Source: Nitrospira sp. (GTDB lineage Bacteria > Nitrospirota > Nitrospiria > Nitrospirales > Nitrospiraceae). Taken from it: a stretch of DNA of 64,000 bases. This document shows positions 8,187 through 19,676 of the stretch, in pieces. The stretch spans positions 124,001 through 188,000 of the forward strand of contig JARFXR010000002.1 of NCBI GenBank assembly GCA_029194535.1, read 5' to 3'. Below the pieces are notes generated by a model. The model made no database searches, had not been told where the DNA came from, and saw only the letters and a program-made list of their open reading frames with translations. The translations under genes and the position numbers were made by a program. Position 1 is the first letter of the stretch. Each line of letters starts with the position of its first letter.

Positions 8187-8237
8187 GTCCGTTTGCCCTT
8201 CACGTGCCTTGCTGAAGCGCCATTGCTTCGGCAAGGC
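8145..8237 (-). promoter_or_regulatory. First ANTAR-type attenuator of the nrt/cyn operon
   Basis: Minus strand. P1 (8206-8237) is GCCTTGC, GAAGC, loop AATGGC, GCTTC, GCAAGGC, with a single C/A mismatch; the loop has A1 and G4. P2 (8175-8192) is ACGGAC-AAAGGC-GTCCGT, also A1 and G4. The 3' half of P2 forms the 5' arm of the terminator at 8145-8186. The predicted transcript begins a few bases before P1. Confidence 0.87.
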
Positions 8238-8249
8238 TTAACGGGACGA

Positions 8250-8279
8250 TGTATACCACGCCCCTTCTCGCATCGTCAA
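8250..8279 (-). promoter_or_regulatory. Sigma-70-like promoter of the nrt/cyn operon
   Basis: Minus strand TTGACG (8274-8279), 18-bp spacer, TATACA (8250-8255), with TGG directly before the -10 as in an extended -10. The expected start near 8243 lies 5-6 bp before hairpin P1, which supports the leader model. Confidence 0.75.
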
Positions 8280-8308
8280 CCCGGGCGTTCGACCGAACTG
8301 CCGGCCCT

Positions 8309-9718
8309 CTACACGTCGTAATACAGGAAAAACTCGTACGGATGGGGCCTGAGGCGCATCGTGTCGACTTCTTTGGTCCGCTTGTAGCTGACCCATGCAT
8401 CGATAAGGTCTTCCGTAAAGACACCGCCCTTGAGGAGGAACTTATGGTCATTCTCAAGGTTCTTCAGGGCCTCATCGAGACTCCCCGGCATCGTCCGGAT
8501 CTTGGCGGCTTCCTTGGGATCGAGATCGTACAGGTCCTTTTCCGCCGGCTCCCCCGGGTTGATCTTATTTTCGATTCCATCCAACCCGGCCATCAACATC
8601 GCGGAAAAGGCGATATACGGATTGCAGCCGGGGTCCGGGAATCGAACTTCGATCCGCTTCGCCTTCGGGCTCGGCGAATACATCGGAATGCGGATGCCCG
8701 CCGAACGATTGCGGCTGGAGTAGGCCAGCAACACCGGCGCCTCGAATCCCGGCGTGAGCCGCTTGTAGGAATTCGTCGTCGGATTCGTGAGCGCCGCCAG
8801 CGCCGGCGCGTGCTTGAGAATGCCGCCGATGTAGTAGAGACAGGTCTGCGACACGCCCGCATAATCCTTCCCGGCGAACAGCGGCTTGCCCTCCTTCCAG
8901 ATACTCTGGTGGGTGTGCATGCCCGATCCGTTGTCGCCGAAGATCGGCTTCGGCATGAACGTCACCGTTTTCCCGTGGCGGCGGGCGACGTTCTTCACGA
9001 TGTACTTGTACATCATCATCTTATCCGCCATCTTGAGCAGCGAATCGAACCGGATGTCGATTTCCGCCTGACCGGCGGTCGCCACCTCGTGGTGGTGTTT
9101 CTCCACCGCGATCCCCACCTTCTCCATTTCCAGGATCATCTCGCTCCGGATGTCCTGCTGGGTGTCGGTCGGCGCCACGGGGAAATACCCCTCCTTGTGT
9201 CGGATCTTGGCGCCGAGATTGACGCCCTCTTGGCCCATATTCCACACACCTTCTTCGCTGTCGACGAAGTAGTAGCCGCTGTGGCTCGTCTGATCGTAGC
9301 GGGCGTGATCGAAAATGAAAAATTCGGCCTCCGGCCCCCAATAGGACGTATCGCCGATCTTGGTGCTCTGCAGATATTTTTCCGCCTTCTGCGCAACATA
9401 GCGGGGATCACGCTCGTAGTTCTCCCGGGAGATCGGGTCGATGACGTTGCCGGTGAGGCTCAACGTCGGCACGGCACAGAACGGGTCCATGCAGGCGGTC
9501 GCCGGGTCCGGCACCAACAGCATGTCGCTGTTGTTGATCGCCTTCCAGCCACGGATGGACGACCCGTCCAAGCCCGACCCGTCCTTGAACAGGTCTTCCG
9601 TCAACTCGCTGGCCGGGATCGTGAAGTGCTGCCACGTCCCGATCAAGTCGACGAATTTGAGGTCGACTACCTGTACCTTGTTTTTCTTCGCAAACTCCAA
9701 CACCTCGCGAACGTTCAT
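8309..9718 (-). CDS. glnA: Glutamine synthetase type I
   Basis: A 469-residue GSI that joins ammonia to glutamate using [15 protein letters not shown], the [11 protein letters not shown] metal-binding segment and NRSAGIRIP are standard GS motifs. [12 protein letters not shown] contains the Tyr that is adenylylated in enterobacterial GS, so control by GlnE is possible. The ATG at 9718 has AGGAGGGG upstream; an upstream in-frame start lacks a ribosome site. It is the last gene of the glnK-glnD-glnA run. Confidence 0.98.
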   Translation of the reverse strand: MNVREVLEFAKKNKVQVVDLKFVDLIGTWQHFTIPASELTEDLFKDGSGLDGSSIRGWKAINNSDMLLVPDPATACMDPFCAVPTLSLTGNVIDPISRENYERDPRYVAQKAEKYLQSTKIGDTSYWGPEAEFFIFDHARYDQTSHSGYYFVDSEEGVWNMGQEGVNLGAKIRHKEGYFPVAPTDTQQDIRSEMILEMEKVGIAVEKHHHEVATAGQAEIDIRFDSLLKMADKMMMYKYIVKNVARRHGKTVTFMPKPIFGDNGSGMHTHQSIWKEGKPLFAGKDYAGVSQTCLYYIGGILKHAPALAALTNPTTNSYKRLTPGFEAPVLLAYSSRNRSAGIRIPMYSPSPKAKRIEVRFPDPGCNPYIAFSAMLMAGLDGIENKINPGEPAEKDLYDLDPKEAAKIRTMPGSLDEALKNLENDHKFLLKGGVFTEDLIDAWVSYKRTKEVDTMRLRPHPYEFFLYYDV

Positions 9719-9765
9719 TCCCCTCCTCCTTTCAGACATCCTGATAAACAGCCACCCGATGGATC

Positions 9766-12444
9766 TTACGCCGCCTTCGCCTCAAGAAACTTCTCGATCG
9801 CAGTCTCCACTCCCGCCCGCACGCGCTCGATCAACGCATGATCGCGCAGCTTCCCGCCCGCATGGTCCGTCACATAAAACACGTCGGCGACCTGATCCAG
9901 TCGCGTCGAGATTCTGGCGGCGTGGATCGAGAGTCCAAGCTGAAAAATCGCATTGGTGATCACGTACAACAGGCCCTGGCGATCGTCAGCGAAGACGTCG
10001 ATGATCGTGAATGCGTCCGACGTTTCGTTGTCGATCCGTACTTCCGTCTCTTCCGGCGCTTTCGGCAACGCCCTCGTCGTTTTCAGCCTGGTCCCGCGCC
10101 GTAACAGCTCCTCGACATGCTCCCAGCCCTTCAGCACCGCCGAAATGCGCTCGCCGACCATCTGCATCCGGTCGGCCGTCGGTTTGCCGTGGAAATCGGG
10201 GTCCATCACTTGGAACGTGTCCACCACGATGCCGTCGGCCCTCGTCAAAATTTGTGCGTCGAGAATTTGCAAGCCGCTGCCGGCCATCACGCCGGCGATC
10301 TTGGAAAAGATTCCCGGCGTCAGTCCATTGCGGGTGATGACGGTGTATTCGCACACGCCGAGTTCCCCGTTGAACTCCGATTCCACCAGTACGTCTCCCT
10401 GATGGAGGCACCGGACCGCCGCCAGGTGGGCGGCGATCTTGGCCGGCCCAGTGGCATAGAGATACCTGTCTGGAAACTGCTTCAATTCACGTTCGATCCA
10501 CGCTCGATCGATTTCCGACCGGCCGGCGAGAATCGGTTGGCGGCTCACGTCACCCACCAGTTGAGCCAGCCGTTCCGGCGCCTCCTGCGTCTCTCGCTCG
10601 CCGGAAACTTCCGTGATCGTCCGCTGATAGAGTTCGATGAGCAGCGATTCTTTCCACTTTGTCAGCACACCGGGGCCGACCGCGGCGATATCGGCAGCCG
10701 TCAGCGCCAAGAGTTTCTTGAGCACTTCCGGCGTTCCGACTTCGCGCGCGAACGGCAGGACCACCTTTTCATCGTTCGGGTCGCGGCGGAATGCCGTATG
10801 GGCCATGAGGAGGTGGCGATGGACCAGGAAGCTCAGCGTCCGCGTTTCCTGCTCATCGAAATCCAATCGGGCCGCCACTTCGTCCGCCAACCGTTTCCCG
10901 ACTTCGCTATGGTCCTCTTCCTGTCCCTTGCCCAAATCGTGCATGAGCACCGCCAGATGCAGAATGTCCTTCCGCTTGATGCTGCGATAGACGTCTCCGA
11001 GCAGACTCGCCTCATGCCCCAACGCTTCGGCGCGGCCCACCGCCAGGAGACTGTGCTCATCGACCGTGTATTTGTGATACTGGTTGAACTGCATGAGCCC
11101 GCGGACGGTGCTCATCGCCGGCACCAGCTTCTCGAGCAAATGGGCCCGTTGCATGGCTTCCAGCGTCGGCGTGGTTCTCGGCCCCGCCATGATCCGAAGG
11201 AAAATCCGGCTCACGTCCGGCTGGTGGAACGCTTCAGCCGACACGTGATCGACATGGCGATGAATGTCTTCCAGCAGCGGCGGATCGATCGTGAGATGCT
11301 GCTCCCGCGCCAGGTCGAAGAGTCGTAACAGCAGGCTCGGACTTTCCAGCACCTTGGTGCGGGATTCCTCCGCCACCCCCAGCACGCCGCCCCGAATCAC
11401 GAAGTCGCGGTCTACCCGCGTGGCCGGCAGGAGTTGCGCGATCCGCCGCCAAAACGACACCCTTCGGCAGCGTTCGACGAAGCGAAGGCAGCGCTCATGC
11501 AAGCCCATCGTATGTTTATAGTATTGCTGCATGAATTGTTCGACGGCCAAGAGGTGCGGCTGGTCCTGGAATCCGAAGTGTTGTGCCAGCCACACTTGCT
11601 CATCGAACGTCAGAATCTCCTGCGCCGTGCCGGCATGGACGTGCAACAGCGATCGAACCCGCCAGAGAAATTCTCGCGCTTCCGAGAGGGCCATGTAATC
11701 CGCCCGGGACAAAATACCGCGGTCCGACAGTTCCCGTATCGTGGGCGCCTGGTAGCGCGCCAGACCCGCCCACTGGAGCAGATGCAGGTCCCGCAGCCCT
11801 CCCTTGCTCTTCTTGACGTTCGGTTCGAGCAAATAGACGGTCTCGCCGAACTTTTCATATTCGCGGCGTCGCTCTTCCAGTTTATGATCCAAATAGGTAT
11901 TCGTCGCCTGCGTCACGACCTTCCGCAGGTACCGGCCATGGAATTCCTGAAAGAGGTCCGCGCTGCCGGCCAGGAAGCGGGCTTCCATCATTGAGGTTTT
12001 CACCGTCGAATCCGCGCTCGCCAAGTCGAGGCAATCGGCGATGGTCCGCACACTGTATCCCAGTTGAAATCCGCAATCCCAGAGGGGATGCAACACGGAG
12101 CGGACGAAGAATTCGACCTGCTTATCCGAACCGGGCTGAAACAGGAACATGAGATCGATATCGGAGTGGGGAGCCAGTTCTCGGCGCCCGTAGCCTCCCA
12201 ACGCCATCACGCAGCTTCTGCGAAGCCCCACGTTCGACAGCTCGTCGCCGCCCTGCCGTAGCGCCTGTCGAAAGCGACCGATGACGAGACCGTCGACAAA
12301 CTCTGTGATCGCGACCAACGTTTCCGCGCCGGACCGGCCTGCCATCACGCGCTCAGCGATGGTCCGGCGATGTTCCTCAAGCAGCGCACCGAGATTCGAG
12401 GCCTCGACTGCCGTTCCGATGCCCTGTGATAATTCCCGATCCAT
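9766..12444 (-). CDS. glnD: P-II uridylyltransferase/uridylyl-removing enzyme
   Basis: An 892-residue bifunctional nitrogen sensor that modifies and demodifies P-II proteins in response to glutamine. The N-terminal nucleotidyltransferase domain shows [18 protein letters not shown] (about residues 80-97). A central HD domain shows [13 protein letters not shown]. Two ACT domains lie at about 700-780 and 810-890 ([17 protein letters not shown] and [16 protein letters not shown]). Length is normal. It starts 7 bp after glnK and is followed by glnA, so sensor, signal protein and target enzyme are in one operon. Confidence 0.97.
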   Translation of the reverse strand: MDRELSQGIGTAVEASNLGALLEEHRRTIAERVMAGRSGAETLVAITEFVDGLVIGRFRQALRQGGDELSNVGLRRSCVMALGGYGRRELAPHSDIDLMFLFQPGSDKQVEFFVRSVLHPLWDCGFQLGYSVRTIADCLDLASADSTVKTSMMEARFLAGSADLFQEFHGRYLRKVVTQATNTYLDHKLEERRREYEKFGETVYLLEPNVKKSKGGLRDLHLLQWAGLARYQAPTIRELSDRGILSRADYMALSEAREFLWRVRSLLHVHAGTAQEILTFDEQVWLAQHFGFQDQPHLLAVEQFMQQYYKHTMGLHERCLRFVERCRRVSFWRRIAQLLPATRVDRDFVIRGGVLGVAEESRTKVLESPSLLLRLFDLAREQHLTIDPPLLEDIHRHVDHVSAEAFHQPDVSRIFLRIMAGPRTTPTLEAMQRAHLLEKLVPAMSTVRGLMQFNQYHKYTVDEHSLLAVGRAEALGHEASLLGDVYRSIKRKDILHLAVLMHDLGKGQEEDHSEVGKRLADEVAARLDFDEQETRTLSFLVHRHLLMAHTAFRRDPNDEKVVLPFAREVGTPEVLKKLLALTAADIAAVGPGVLTKWKESLLIELYQRTITEVSGERETQEAPERLAQLVGDVSRQPILAGRSEIDRAWIERELKQFPDRYLYATGPAKIAAHLAAVRCLHQGDVLVESEFNGELGVCEYTVITRNGLTPGIFSKIAGVMAGSGLQILDAQILTRADGIVVDTFQVMDPDFHGKPTADRMQMVGERISAVLKGWEHVEELLRRGTRLKTTRALPKAPEETEVRIDNETSDAFTIIDVFADDRQGLLYVITNAIFQLGLSIHAARISTRLDQVADVFYVTDHAGGKLRDHALIERVRAGVETAIEKFLEAKAA

Positions 12445-12451
12445 CGTGGCT

Positions 12452-13385
<934 letters not shown>

Positions 13386-13447
13386 GGGCACCACACCACG
13401 CTTGCCGACTGTACCCGATCCGGCCAATCTCAAGCCCCAAAAGAAGG

Positions 13448-13496
13448 AAAGGCGTCCTCCCGATCCTCGCTGCGCGCAGACCGAAAGGACGCCTTT
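13448..13496 (-). terminator. Intrinsic terminator of the amt/glnK leader
   Basis: AAAGGCGTCC pairs with GGACGCCTTT on the minus strand, followed by CCTTCTTTTG. The loop is long and carries its own GC-rich pairs. Confidence 0.78.
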
Positions 13497-13549
13497 GTCC
13501 TGCTCGTTGTTTCGTTCGACGCCCGGCTCCAGAAGACGCCGCTGTCTTC
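13448..13549 (-). promoter_or_regulatory. ANTAR-type attenuator before the broken amt and glnK-glnD-glnA
   Basis: Minus strand. P1 (13532-13549) is GAAGAC-AGCGGC-GTCTTC, a perfect 6-bp stem with A1 and G4 in the loop. P2 (13486-13501) is AGGAC-AAAGGC-GTCCT, with A1 and G4. The 3' half of P2 is the 5' arm of the terminator at 13448-13496. All hairpins are intact although the first gene behind it is not. Confidence 0.87.
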
Positions 13550-13562
13550 GGAATGGGTCGGA

Positions 13563-13592
13563 ATTTTATGCCCCCGGCGCCGGGTACGTCAA
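13563..13592 (-). promoter_or_regulatory. Sigma-70-like promoter of the amt/glnK leader
   Basis: Minus strand TTGACG (13587-13592), 18-bp spacer, TAAAAT (13563-13568). The expected start near 13556 lies about 7 bp before P1, the same geometry as at the nrt/cyn operon. Confidence 0.75.
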
Positions 13593-13644
13593 GCGCTTGT
13601 TCTCGTCGTTTCGCTCATCATGCACAGGCACCGCTCACCGCGTC

Positions 13645-14079
<435 letters not shown>

Positions 14080-15492
14080 TCATGAATAGGCCGCCTCATG
14101 GTGCTGACTGAGATCCAGCCCGTTCACCTCTTCCTCTTTCGTGACTCTGATCCCGATGACGGCGTCGATGCCCTTGAGGATGATATAGGTCCCCACAAAC
14201 GCGAAGACCCCTGAGACGACGACGGCCGCGAACTGGATGGCGACCTGACCCGGATTCCCGAAAAACAGGCCGTCAGCCCCGGCCGGGTTGATGGCCTTGG
14301 AGGCGAATAGCCCGGTGGCGATGGCTCCCCACGAGCCGCCAACCCCGTGAATGCCGAAGGCATCCAGCGCGTCATCGTAGCCGAACTTCCCTTTGAGCAC
14401 GACGGCGAAATAGCAAATCATCCCGGCGCCGATTCCTATGACGATCGACGGGAGCGGCCCCACAAATCCAGAGGCGGGTGTGATCGCGACCAACCCGGCG
14501 ACCGCGCCGCTGGCCGCTCCCAACGCCGTGGGTTTCCCCGTGTACATCCATTCGGACACCATCCACGCCAAGGCCGCCGCAGCGGAGGCCGTGTTCGTCA
14601 CCACGAAGGCGCTCGTCGCCAGCGCCCCCGAGGCCACGGCGCTCCCGGCATTGAATCCGAACCATCCAAACCACAGAAGCGAAGCGCCGATGATCGTGAG
14701 CGGGAGATTATGCGGCGGCATGGGTTCAGTCCCGTGACCATGGCGCTTTCCCAACGCCAAGGCGCAGGCTAAGCCCGCGAATCCCGAGCTGATATGGACG
14801 ACCGTGCCTCCGGCAAAATCCAATGCGCCAAAATTTCTCAGCCACCCTCCGACCGCCCAGACCCAGTGGGCCAACGGATCGTAGATCAAGGTCGCCCACA
14901 CAAGCACGAACACCAAAAAGGCGCTGAACTTCATTCGTTCCGCGAACGCGCCGGTGATCAAGGCCGGCGTGATCACGGCAAACATGAGCTGAAACACCAT
15001 GAACGCCTGGTGAGGAATCGTCGCTGCGTAGTCGGCATTCGGGTCCAGCCCGACCCCGTTCAGCCCTAACCACTCGAAGCCTCCGATCAGGTGCGCCTTG
15101 TCAGGCCCGAAGGCGAGACTGTATCCCCACAGAACCCACTGCACGCTGATGAGACAGAGGATGATGAACGACTGCAGCATGGTGGCCAGCGCGTTCTTCC
15201 TGCGCACCATGCCGCCGTAAAATATCGCCAGGCCCGGCGCCGTCATGGCTAAGACAAGGGCCGATGAGATGAGCACCCAGGCCGTATCCCCCGTGTCGAT
15301 CTTCGGAGGAGCCGGCGCCGGACTCGCAGCCGCGGGGGAAGTCGCAGGCGTCTGAGGCTGGGTTGGTGTCGCCGTCGGCGAGGTCTGACTTTGAGCCGGC
15401 GACTCTTGGGCCCAACCGATAGGCGCCGGCCCCAGGATGCCGACCAAGGCAACCAGGAGCGCGCTCATTGCCACGTGTCTCACAGCTCTCAT
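14080..15492 (-). CDS. amtB: Ammonium transporter, Amt family
   Basis: A 470-residue inner-membrane ammonium channel. A signal peptide ends near GWAQE and is followed by a 40-residue Pro/Ala/Thr/Gln-rich linker (TPTQPQTPATSP) that its paralogues lack. Conserved features are ALDFAGGTVVHISSG with Asp and first pore His, AFGIHGVGG with the second His, and FMVFQLMFA with the Phe gate. It ends AAYS. The ATG has AAAAAGGAGG upstream. It is followed by glnB and preceded by a porin, which may share its message (24-bp gap). Confidence 0.96.
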   Translation of the reverse strand: MRAVRHVAMSALLVALVGILGPAPIGWAQESPAQSQTSPTATPTQPQTPATSPAAASPAPAPPKIDTGDTAWVLISSALVLAMTAPGLAIFYGGMVRRKNALATMLQSFIILCLISVQWVLWGYSLAFGPDKAHLIGGFEWLGLNGVGLDPNADYAATIPHQAFMVFQLMFAVITPALITGAFAERMKFSAFLVFVLVWATLIYDPLAHWVWAVGGWLRNFGALDFAGGTVVHISSGFAGLACALALGKRHGHGTEPMPPHNLPLTIIGASLLWFGWFGFNAGSAVASGALATSAFVVTNTASAAAALAWMVSEWMYTGKPTALGAASGAVAGLVAITPASGFVGPLPSIVIGIGAGMICYFAVVLKGKFGYDDALDAFGIHGVGGSWGAIATGLFASKAINPAGADGLFFGNPGQVAIQFAAVVVSGVFAFVGTYIILKGIDAVIGIRVTKEEEVNGLDLSQHHEAAYS

Positions 15493-15516
15493 GATGTCCT
15501 CCTTTTTGACTCTCTT

Positions 15517-16926
15517 TCAGAACACGTACATGACCTCGAACGAGAGGGTCTCCTGGTGATTCGTCGCTCTGCTGCCGTAGAGGAACGGGTTCTTGTTCGA
15601 CTTGTCATACCGGAACTCGACCCGCGTGATGAGCGGCGGCACCGGCTTGAACTGCAGCGTCGGCGTGAGCTCCCAGACCGTCTGAGCCACAGGGAACGCG
15701 GGCGTGGTATTCGTCGCTCCGGCGCAGGTATTCGTGCCTCCACCGGTGTTCCAGGTGCCGGTGCATAGACGGCTTCCCCCCGCGTCTTCATAAATTTCTC
15801 CCCGGAAGCGGAAACTCCACCTCTCGTCGAAGTCGTGAATCAGATAGCCGGCCACCCCGTTCCAACGCGCATTCGCCGGAAGACTGGGGTTCACCGCCCT
15901 CGCCGGATTGTTCGACTCGTTGACGTAATACGGTTCCAGCACGACCGTGTCCTTGTCCGTCGGCTTCATCGTGATGATGAGTCCATTCGCAAAGCGCTTG
16001 GCGGAGGGGTCCCCGACCGCGCCGCCGGTCGGAGTAGGACCGGTCGCCGTGGTGGTGCCCGGCAGCGGGGAGGTAAAGGTGTCCCCGTAGTTCCGGTTCG
16101 CCTGTTCCGGCCCGTAGGAGCCGTACCAACTGATGCCGAATTTTTCGCTCGGCGTCAAAGCCACCAGGTACTCGATCGTTTTCCCCCTGTTGTTGTCATC
16201 CACGTTGTCCCATCCGTTGACGACCCCGAACGAGGCCAACACCATGGGATTGAACGTGTAGGTGAACCGAAGACCGGTCGTCGTGAAGGCTTGGCCCGTT
16301 CCGAACATGAAGGAGCGGGAAAAGTTGACATTTTCCCAGCTATTGATCACCTCATACCCGATGAGTGTATTCATCTTGCCGAACTGCACCTTGAGGCCGT
16401 TGCCGATCGGGAAGATGTATTCGGCGTAGAGTTCCTGAAAATCCAGCTCGTCGTTGCTGGTCCCTACTTGGTAATTCGTCCGCGCCCGGATCACCCGCGA
16501 GTCGAGGCCATAATTCAACCTGACGCGGAATCCGGCCCGGTCAAGGAGACTGCCGCCCGCATCCGCCGGTCGTTCCAGCATGATCTGGGCCAGATGCGGC
16601 ATGAAGGCGTTGGCATTCGTGTCGAAGATATGCGCTTGGTTGAGGTTGCTGTCGGGATTGTTGAAGTTCTGAGTATACGCCACATCCACAAACCCTGAGA
16701 TCTTGAACCCCAGCGTCTTCCAGAGGGATGGCGCATCCATCTTCTTTTCCAGATTCTCAAGCCGTTCGAGCACCTCAGGAGATGCCGCGCCGGCCGGCGG
16801 CGCCGGTTCCGCTCCGAAGCACACCGGCGCAGACAGTGCGGCAAGAAGGCTGCCGATCGTCAGCACGAGGCTGATACAGCCAGCGGATCGTGCGAGGAAG
16901 CGTGTCACCAACGTCCTTGGTTGCAT
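15517..16926 (-). CDS. Outer-membrane beta-barrel porin (BBP2-like)
   Basis: A 469-residue outer-membrane protein with a signal peptide ending near VCFGAE, a short coiled coil (VLERLENLEKKM), and a beta-barrel with alternating residues that ends in the aromatic MYVF. GFVDVAYTQNFNNP and FGKMNTLIGYEVINS resemble BBP2-type porins. The ATG at 16926 is preferred because GAGGAGG lies upstream and because an intact attenuator occupies 17104-17190; a longer in-frame reading would run through the terminator. It heads porin-amtB-glnB. The substrate is unknown, perhaps small nitrogen compounds given its neighbours. Confidence 0.88.
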   Translation of the reverse strand: MQPRTLVTRFLARSAGCISLVLTIGSLLAALSAPVCFGAEPAPPAGAASPEVLERLENLEKKMDAPSLWKTLGFKISGFVDVAYTQNFNNPDSNLNQAHIFDTNANAFMPHLAQIMLERPADAGGSLLDRAGFRVRLNYGLDSRVIRARTNYQVGTSNDELDFQELYAEYIFPIGNGLKVQFGKMNTLIGYEVINSWENVNFSRSFMFGTGQAFTTTGLRFTYTFNPMVLASFGVVNGWDNVDDNNRGKTIEYLVALTPSEKFGISWYGSYGPEQANRNYGDTFTSPLPGTTTATGPTPTGGAVGDPSAKRFANGLIITMKPTDKDTVVLEPYYVNESNNPARAVNPSLPANARWNGVAGYLIHDFDERWSFRFRGEIYEDAGGSRLCTGTWNTGGGTNTCAGATNTTPAFPVAQTVWELTPTLQFKPVPPLITRVEFRYDKSNKNPFLYGSRATNHQETLSFEVMYVF

Positions 16927-17103
16927 TCGAATCCTCCTCTTCGTTGCGTCCCCGTAATCACGGCACGTGCCGGGGCCGGAGCGCATTTCATCCTCTTCCG
17001 CCATTACCCCCATGCCCTTCGCATGTTGCAGGAGAGAGGTCGCCTCTTTGTGCCTGACAACCTCGGCTGCTGTGTCGGGAGGACGCCATCCGCTGCGCGT
17101 CTC

Positions 17104-17140
17104 AAAAAAAACGTCCTTCCCCCATGAGGGGCAAAGGACG
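17104..17140 (-). terminator. Intrinsic terminator of the porin leader
   Basis: CGTCCTT with CCCC pairs with GGGG and AAGGACG on the minus strand, followed by eight T. A textbook terminator, 178 bp before the porin start. Confidence 0.92.
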
Positions 17141-17190
17141 CCGGTGTCCTGAGCCGCATCTGCAGCCGATGGGAAACGCCGTTGTTTCCC
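17104..17190 (-). promoter_or_regulatory. ANTAR-type attenuator of the porin-amtB-glnB operon
   Basis: Minus strand. P1 (17171-17190) is GGGAAAC-AACGGC-GTTTCCC, a perfect 7-bp stem with A1 and G4. P2 (17135-17150) is AGGAC-ACCGGC-GTCCT, also A1 and G4. The 3' half of P2 is the 5' arm of the terminator. P2 differs from the AAAGGC loops elsewhere but keeps the two key bases, which argues for selection on them. Confidence 0.88.
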
Positions 17191-17260
17191 GCACCCACAT
17201 CGGGGACGCATGGCGTCGCCCCCGTCGCGGCGCTGATCCTTAGCAATTACGGTCAAAAGG

Positions 17261-17314
17261 GGAAAGCGGGGAAACGAGCAGCGAGTGAAGCCAGCGCCAG
17301 GAAAACCCTGGCAC
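17261..17314 (-). repeat. Upstream module shared with the SH3-lipoprotein leader
   Basis: A 54-bp stretch aligns without gaps to 26317-26370. The outer blocks are conserved (GGAAAGCGGGGAAA at one end, CTGGCAC at the other) and the centre is not. Both copies lie upstream of an ANTAR-type leader on the minus strand. A shared transcription-factor site or promoter part is likely. Confidence 0.6.
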
Positions 17315-17331
17315 CAAGGGAATGGAGGGAT

Positions 17332-18027
17332 CTATGGAGTCGTCGGCAGATCCGGCTCATCGAGGCCGTCCGCTCGCAAAAAACCGGTCGCGAGCGCGTA
17401 CCGATGGAGTTGCACGCGGGTCTGCAGGCCGAGCTTCTCCTGCACGCGGGCTCGGTAGCTTTCGACGGACTTGACGCTCAGGTCCAGCCGCTCGGCGATC
17501 TGTCGATTCGTATAACCCTGCGCGACCATGATCAAGACCTCGCGTTCGCGCTTGCTGAGTGAGGTGGCGCTGTGATGCGGCGGACCGTCGGCGCCGGTGA
17601 GGTCGACCCCCAGCGCAGACTGGGCGAGCACTTCTTGACTACGAGAACAGAGATATTTCTTCCCCCCGACAACGGTCCGGATCGCCGTGAGCAGCTCGGC
17701 ATCCGCGGCCTTCTTGAGGACGTAGCCCACCGCGCCCGCGTCGAAGGCGGCGCGCACATAGGCGATGTCTTCGTACATCGACAGGACCAGGACGCGCGCG
17801 CGCGGACAACGTCGCCGGATCTCCGGGATCGCCTGCAGACCGGTGCTCTTCGGCATGGAGAGGTCGAGCAACACCACATCCGGCTTCGCCTCGGCGACCC
17901 TTGTCACGGTCTCATTTCCGTCGGTGGCCTCGGCGATCACGCGCATATCCGACTGGGCCTCGACCAACATGCGCAGCCCGGCGCGGAGAATGGCATGGTC
18001 ATCGGCGATCAGCAGGCGGATGGTCAT
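17332..18027 (-). CDS. NarL/LuxR-type response regulator
   Basis: A 231-residue regulator with a receiver domain (residues 1-120; phosphoacceptor Asp in VVLLDLSMPKS, switch Lys in VLKKAAD) and a LuxR-type DNA-binding domain (about 155-215; LSKREREVLIMVAQGYTNRQ). The ATG overlaps the stop of the upstream histidine kinase by 4 bp, so the two are translationally coupled partners. The porin leader lies directly downstream. Targets are unknown. Confidence 0.94.
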   Translation of the reverse strand: MTIRLLIADDHAILRAGLRMLVEAQSDMRVIAEATDGNETVTRVAEAKPDVVLLDLSMPKSTGLQAIPEIRRRCPRARVLVLSMYEDIAYVRAAFDAGAVGYVLKKAADAELLTAIRTVVGGKKYLCSRSQEVLAQSALGVDLTGADGPPHHSATSLSKREREVLIMVAQGYTNRQIAERLDLSVKSVESYRARVQEKLGLQTRVQLHRYALATGFLRADGLDEPDLPTTP

Positions 18028-19676
18028 GGTGAGGCTCCGGACGAGAGCGGAATGTCCAGGTACACCGTCGTCCCGTGCTCTTTGGCCGACTCGACCGTGA
18101 GGACGCCGCTGAACAGCTTCGCTCGTTCTTGCATGCCGTACAATCCGAGAGACCCGTTCTGTGCGGCGGTCCGGCGGACGGCCTCCGGATCGAAGCCGCA
18201 GCCGTCGTCTTCCACCACCAGCCGAACCGAGGAGGCGGTCGGCTGGATCAGGACGCTTGCCGTTGTCGCGTGGGCGTGTTTGGCGATGTTGGTCAGGGCT
18301 TCCTGCACGATCCGGTAGAGTGCGGTTTCAACGGACGGCGGTAAGTGGAGCCCGGCCAAATGTCCCACGTGCAGTTCCACGCGAATCCCATGGGCTCGGG
18401 CGAAGTCGGTGCAGAGACGCTGCAATGCCGCCGCCAATCCCATTTCATCCAGCAGCGCCGGTCGGAGGCCCTGGACCATGCGCTGGAGTTCATCCAGCGT
18501 CTGCGCGGCAACCTGTCGCAGCTTGGCCGCATGCTCACGAATGGCATCCAGGGTCGATAGTTCCTCGACGTTTCGAAGTCCGAGCAAGAGAGAGGCAAGG
18601 GCCTGCTCGGTCTCGTCGTGCAATTCACGCGCAATCCGCTGCCGCTCTTCCTCCTGGGCACTGATCAGCCGGTCGACCAGATGGACGCGCATTTCCTCCG
18701 CACGCTTTCGCTCAGTGATGTCCCGGAACGTGATGACTGCACCGGTGAGGAGCCCCCCTTCATAGAGCGGAGATGAGGACAACTCGGCAGGAAAGCAACT
18801 TCCATCTCGAGTCCAGAGGATTTCATCATCGACGCGACACGACTGTCCGGTCCGATACGCATGAGAGAGCGCGCATGTCTCGTCGGAGAAAGACGAGCCG
18901 TCCTGCCGGCTGGGGCGGGTCAACTCGTGGATGCGCCGGCCGATCAGGTCTTCAGGTTGATATCCCAATAACGCCGCGCCGGCTCTGTTGATAAAGGTAC
19001 ACCGTCCTTCGAGATCCATTCCGTAGATTCCTTCACCGGTCGATTCCAGCAACCCGATATGCTGCGAGCGGGCCGTCACGACCTTATTGACCAGGAAGGA
19101 GGTGTGAATAGCCAACCCCGCATTGACCGCCAGGGTCCCGATCGTCTCAGCATCCAGGTCCGTGAATTCGCCCGCCCGCCCCTGTTCCTTGACGAGATAG
19201 AGCCGGCCGAAGAGTCCATCATGCACCTTCACCGCCGTCCCGCAGAAGGTATACAGGGACGGACGAGGAAGGAGCGTTCTACCGTTGTCTGGTTGAAGCG
19301 TGAGATCTCTGAGGCGGAGCACGTGGTGCCCGTGGTCGAGCTTGCCGAGGAGACCTCGTTCGATGAGCACAGCCTCGATCGCCTGCCTCCGTGCTTCACC
19401 CATTTTCACAGAGAAAGCCTGAGCTGGAGGCGGTCCGCATTTGTCGAACATCACAAGGGAGCCGGATTCCGCCTCAGACAGCTCCACGGCGGCGTCCAGA
19501 ACCAGTTGCGCAAGAAAGTTGAGCGACCATCCTTTGTGCTGGAGAGCCTTACTGACCGCATACAATGTCGCGATCCTGCGCTCAGTGGTCCTCTGCCGTC
19601 GGAGCCGATCGGCTCTGCTTGGTCCCGGCTCAACCGCCTGGCGTCGCACAGGATTATCTCCCCTTTCGCCTTTCAT
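18024..19676 (-). CDS. Soluble GAF-PAS histidine kinase (NarX-like HisKA_3)
   Basis: A 550-residue kinase without clear membrane helices. A GAF-like domain covers about 35-200, a PAS domain 210-330 (GEGIYGMDLEGRCTFINRAGAALLG) followed by ERKRAEEMR, a HisKA_3 dimer helix with phosphoacceptor His in ARELHDETEQAL, and a C-terminal ATPase (TNIAKHAHA, VEDDGCGFD, GLYGMQERA). It would sense a cytosolic signal and phosphorylate the regulator encoded just downstream. The signal is unknown. Confidence 0.93.
   Translation of the reverse strand: MKGERGDNPVRRQAVEPGPSRADRLRRQRTTERRIATLYAVSKALQHKGWSLNFLAQLVLDAAVELSEAESGSLVMFDKCGPPPAQAFSVKMGEARRQAIEAVLIERGLLGKLDHGHHVLRLRDLTLQPDNGRTLLPRPSLYTFCGTAVKVHDGLFGRLYLVKEQGRAGEFTDLDAETIGTLAVNAGLAIHTSFLVNKVVTARSQHIGLLESTGEGIYGMDLEGRCTFINRAGAALLGYQPEDLIGRRIHELTRPSRQDGSSFSDETCALSHAYRTGQSCRVDDEILWTRDGSCFPAELSSSPLYEGGLLTGAVITFRDITERKRAEEMRVHLVDRLISAQEEERQRIARELHDETEQALASLLLGLRNVEELSTLDAIREHAAKLRQVAAQTLDELQRMVQGLRPALLDEMGLAAALQRLCTDFARAHGIRVELHVGHLAGLHLPPSVETALYRIVQEALTNIAKHAHATTASVLIQPTASSVRLVVEDDGCGFDPEAVRRTAAQNGSLGLYGMQERAKLFSGVLTVESAKEHGTTVYLDIPLSSGASP

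Noticed and set aside
16926-17256. N-terminal extension of the porin up to 17256
   Set aside because: The extension would translate through the attenuator and terminator; the ATG at 16926 has a good ribosome site and is followed by a signal peptide.
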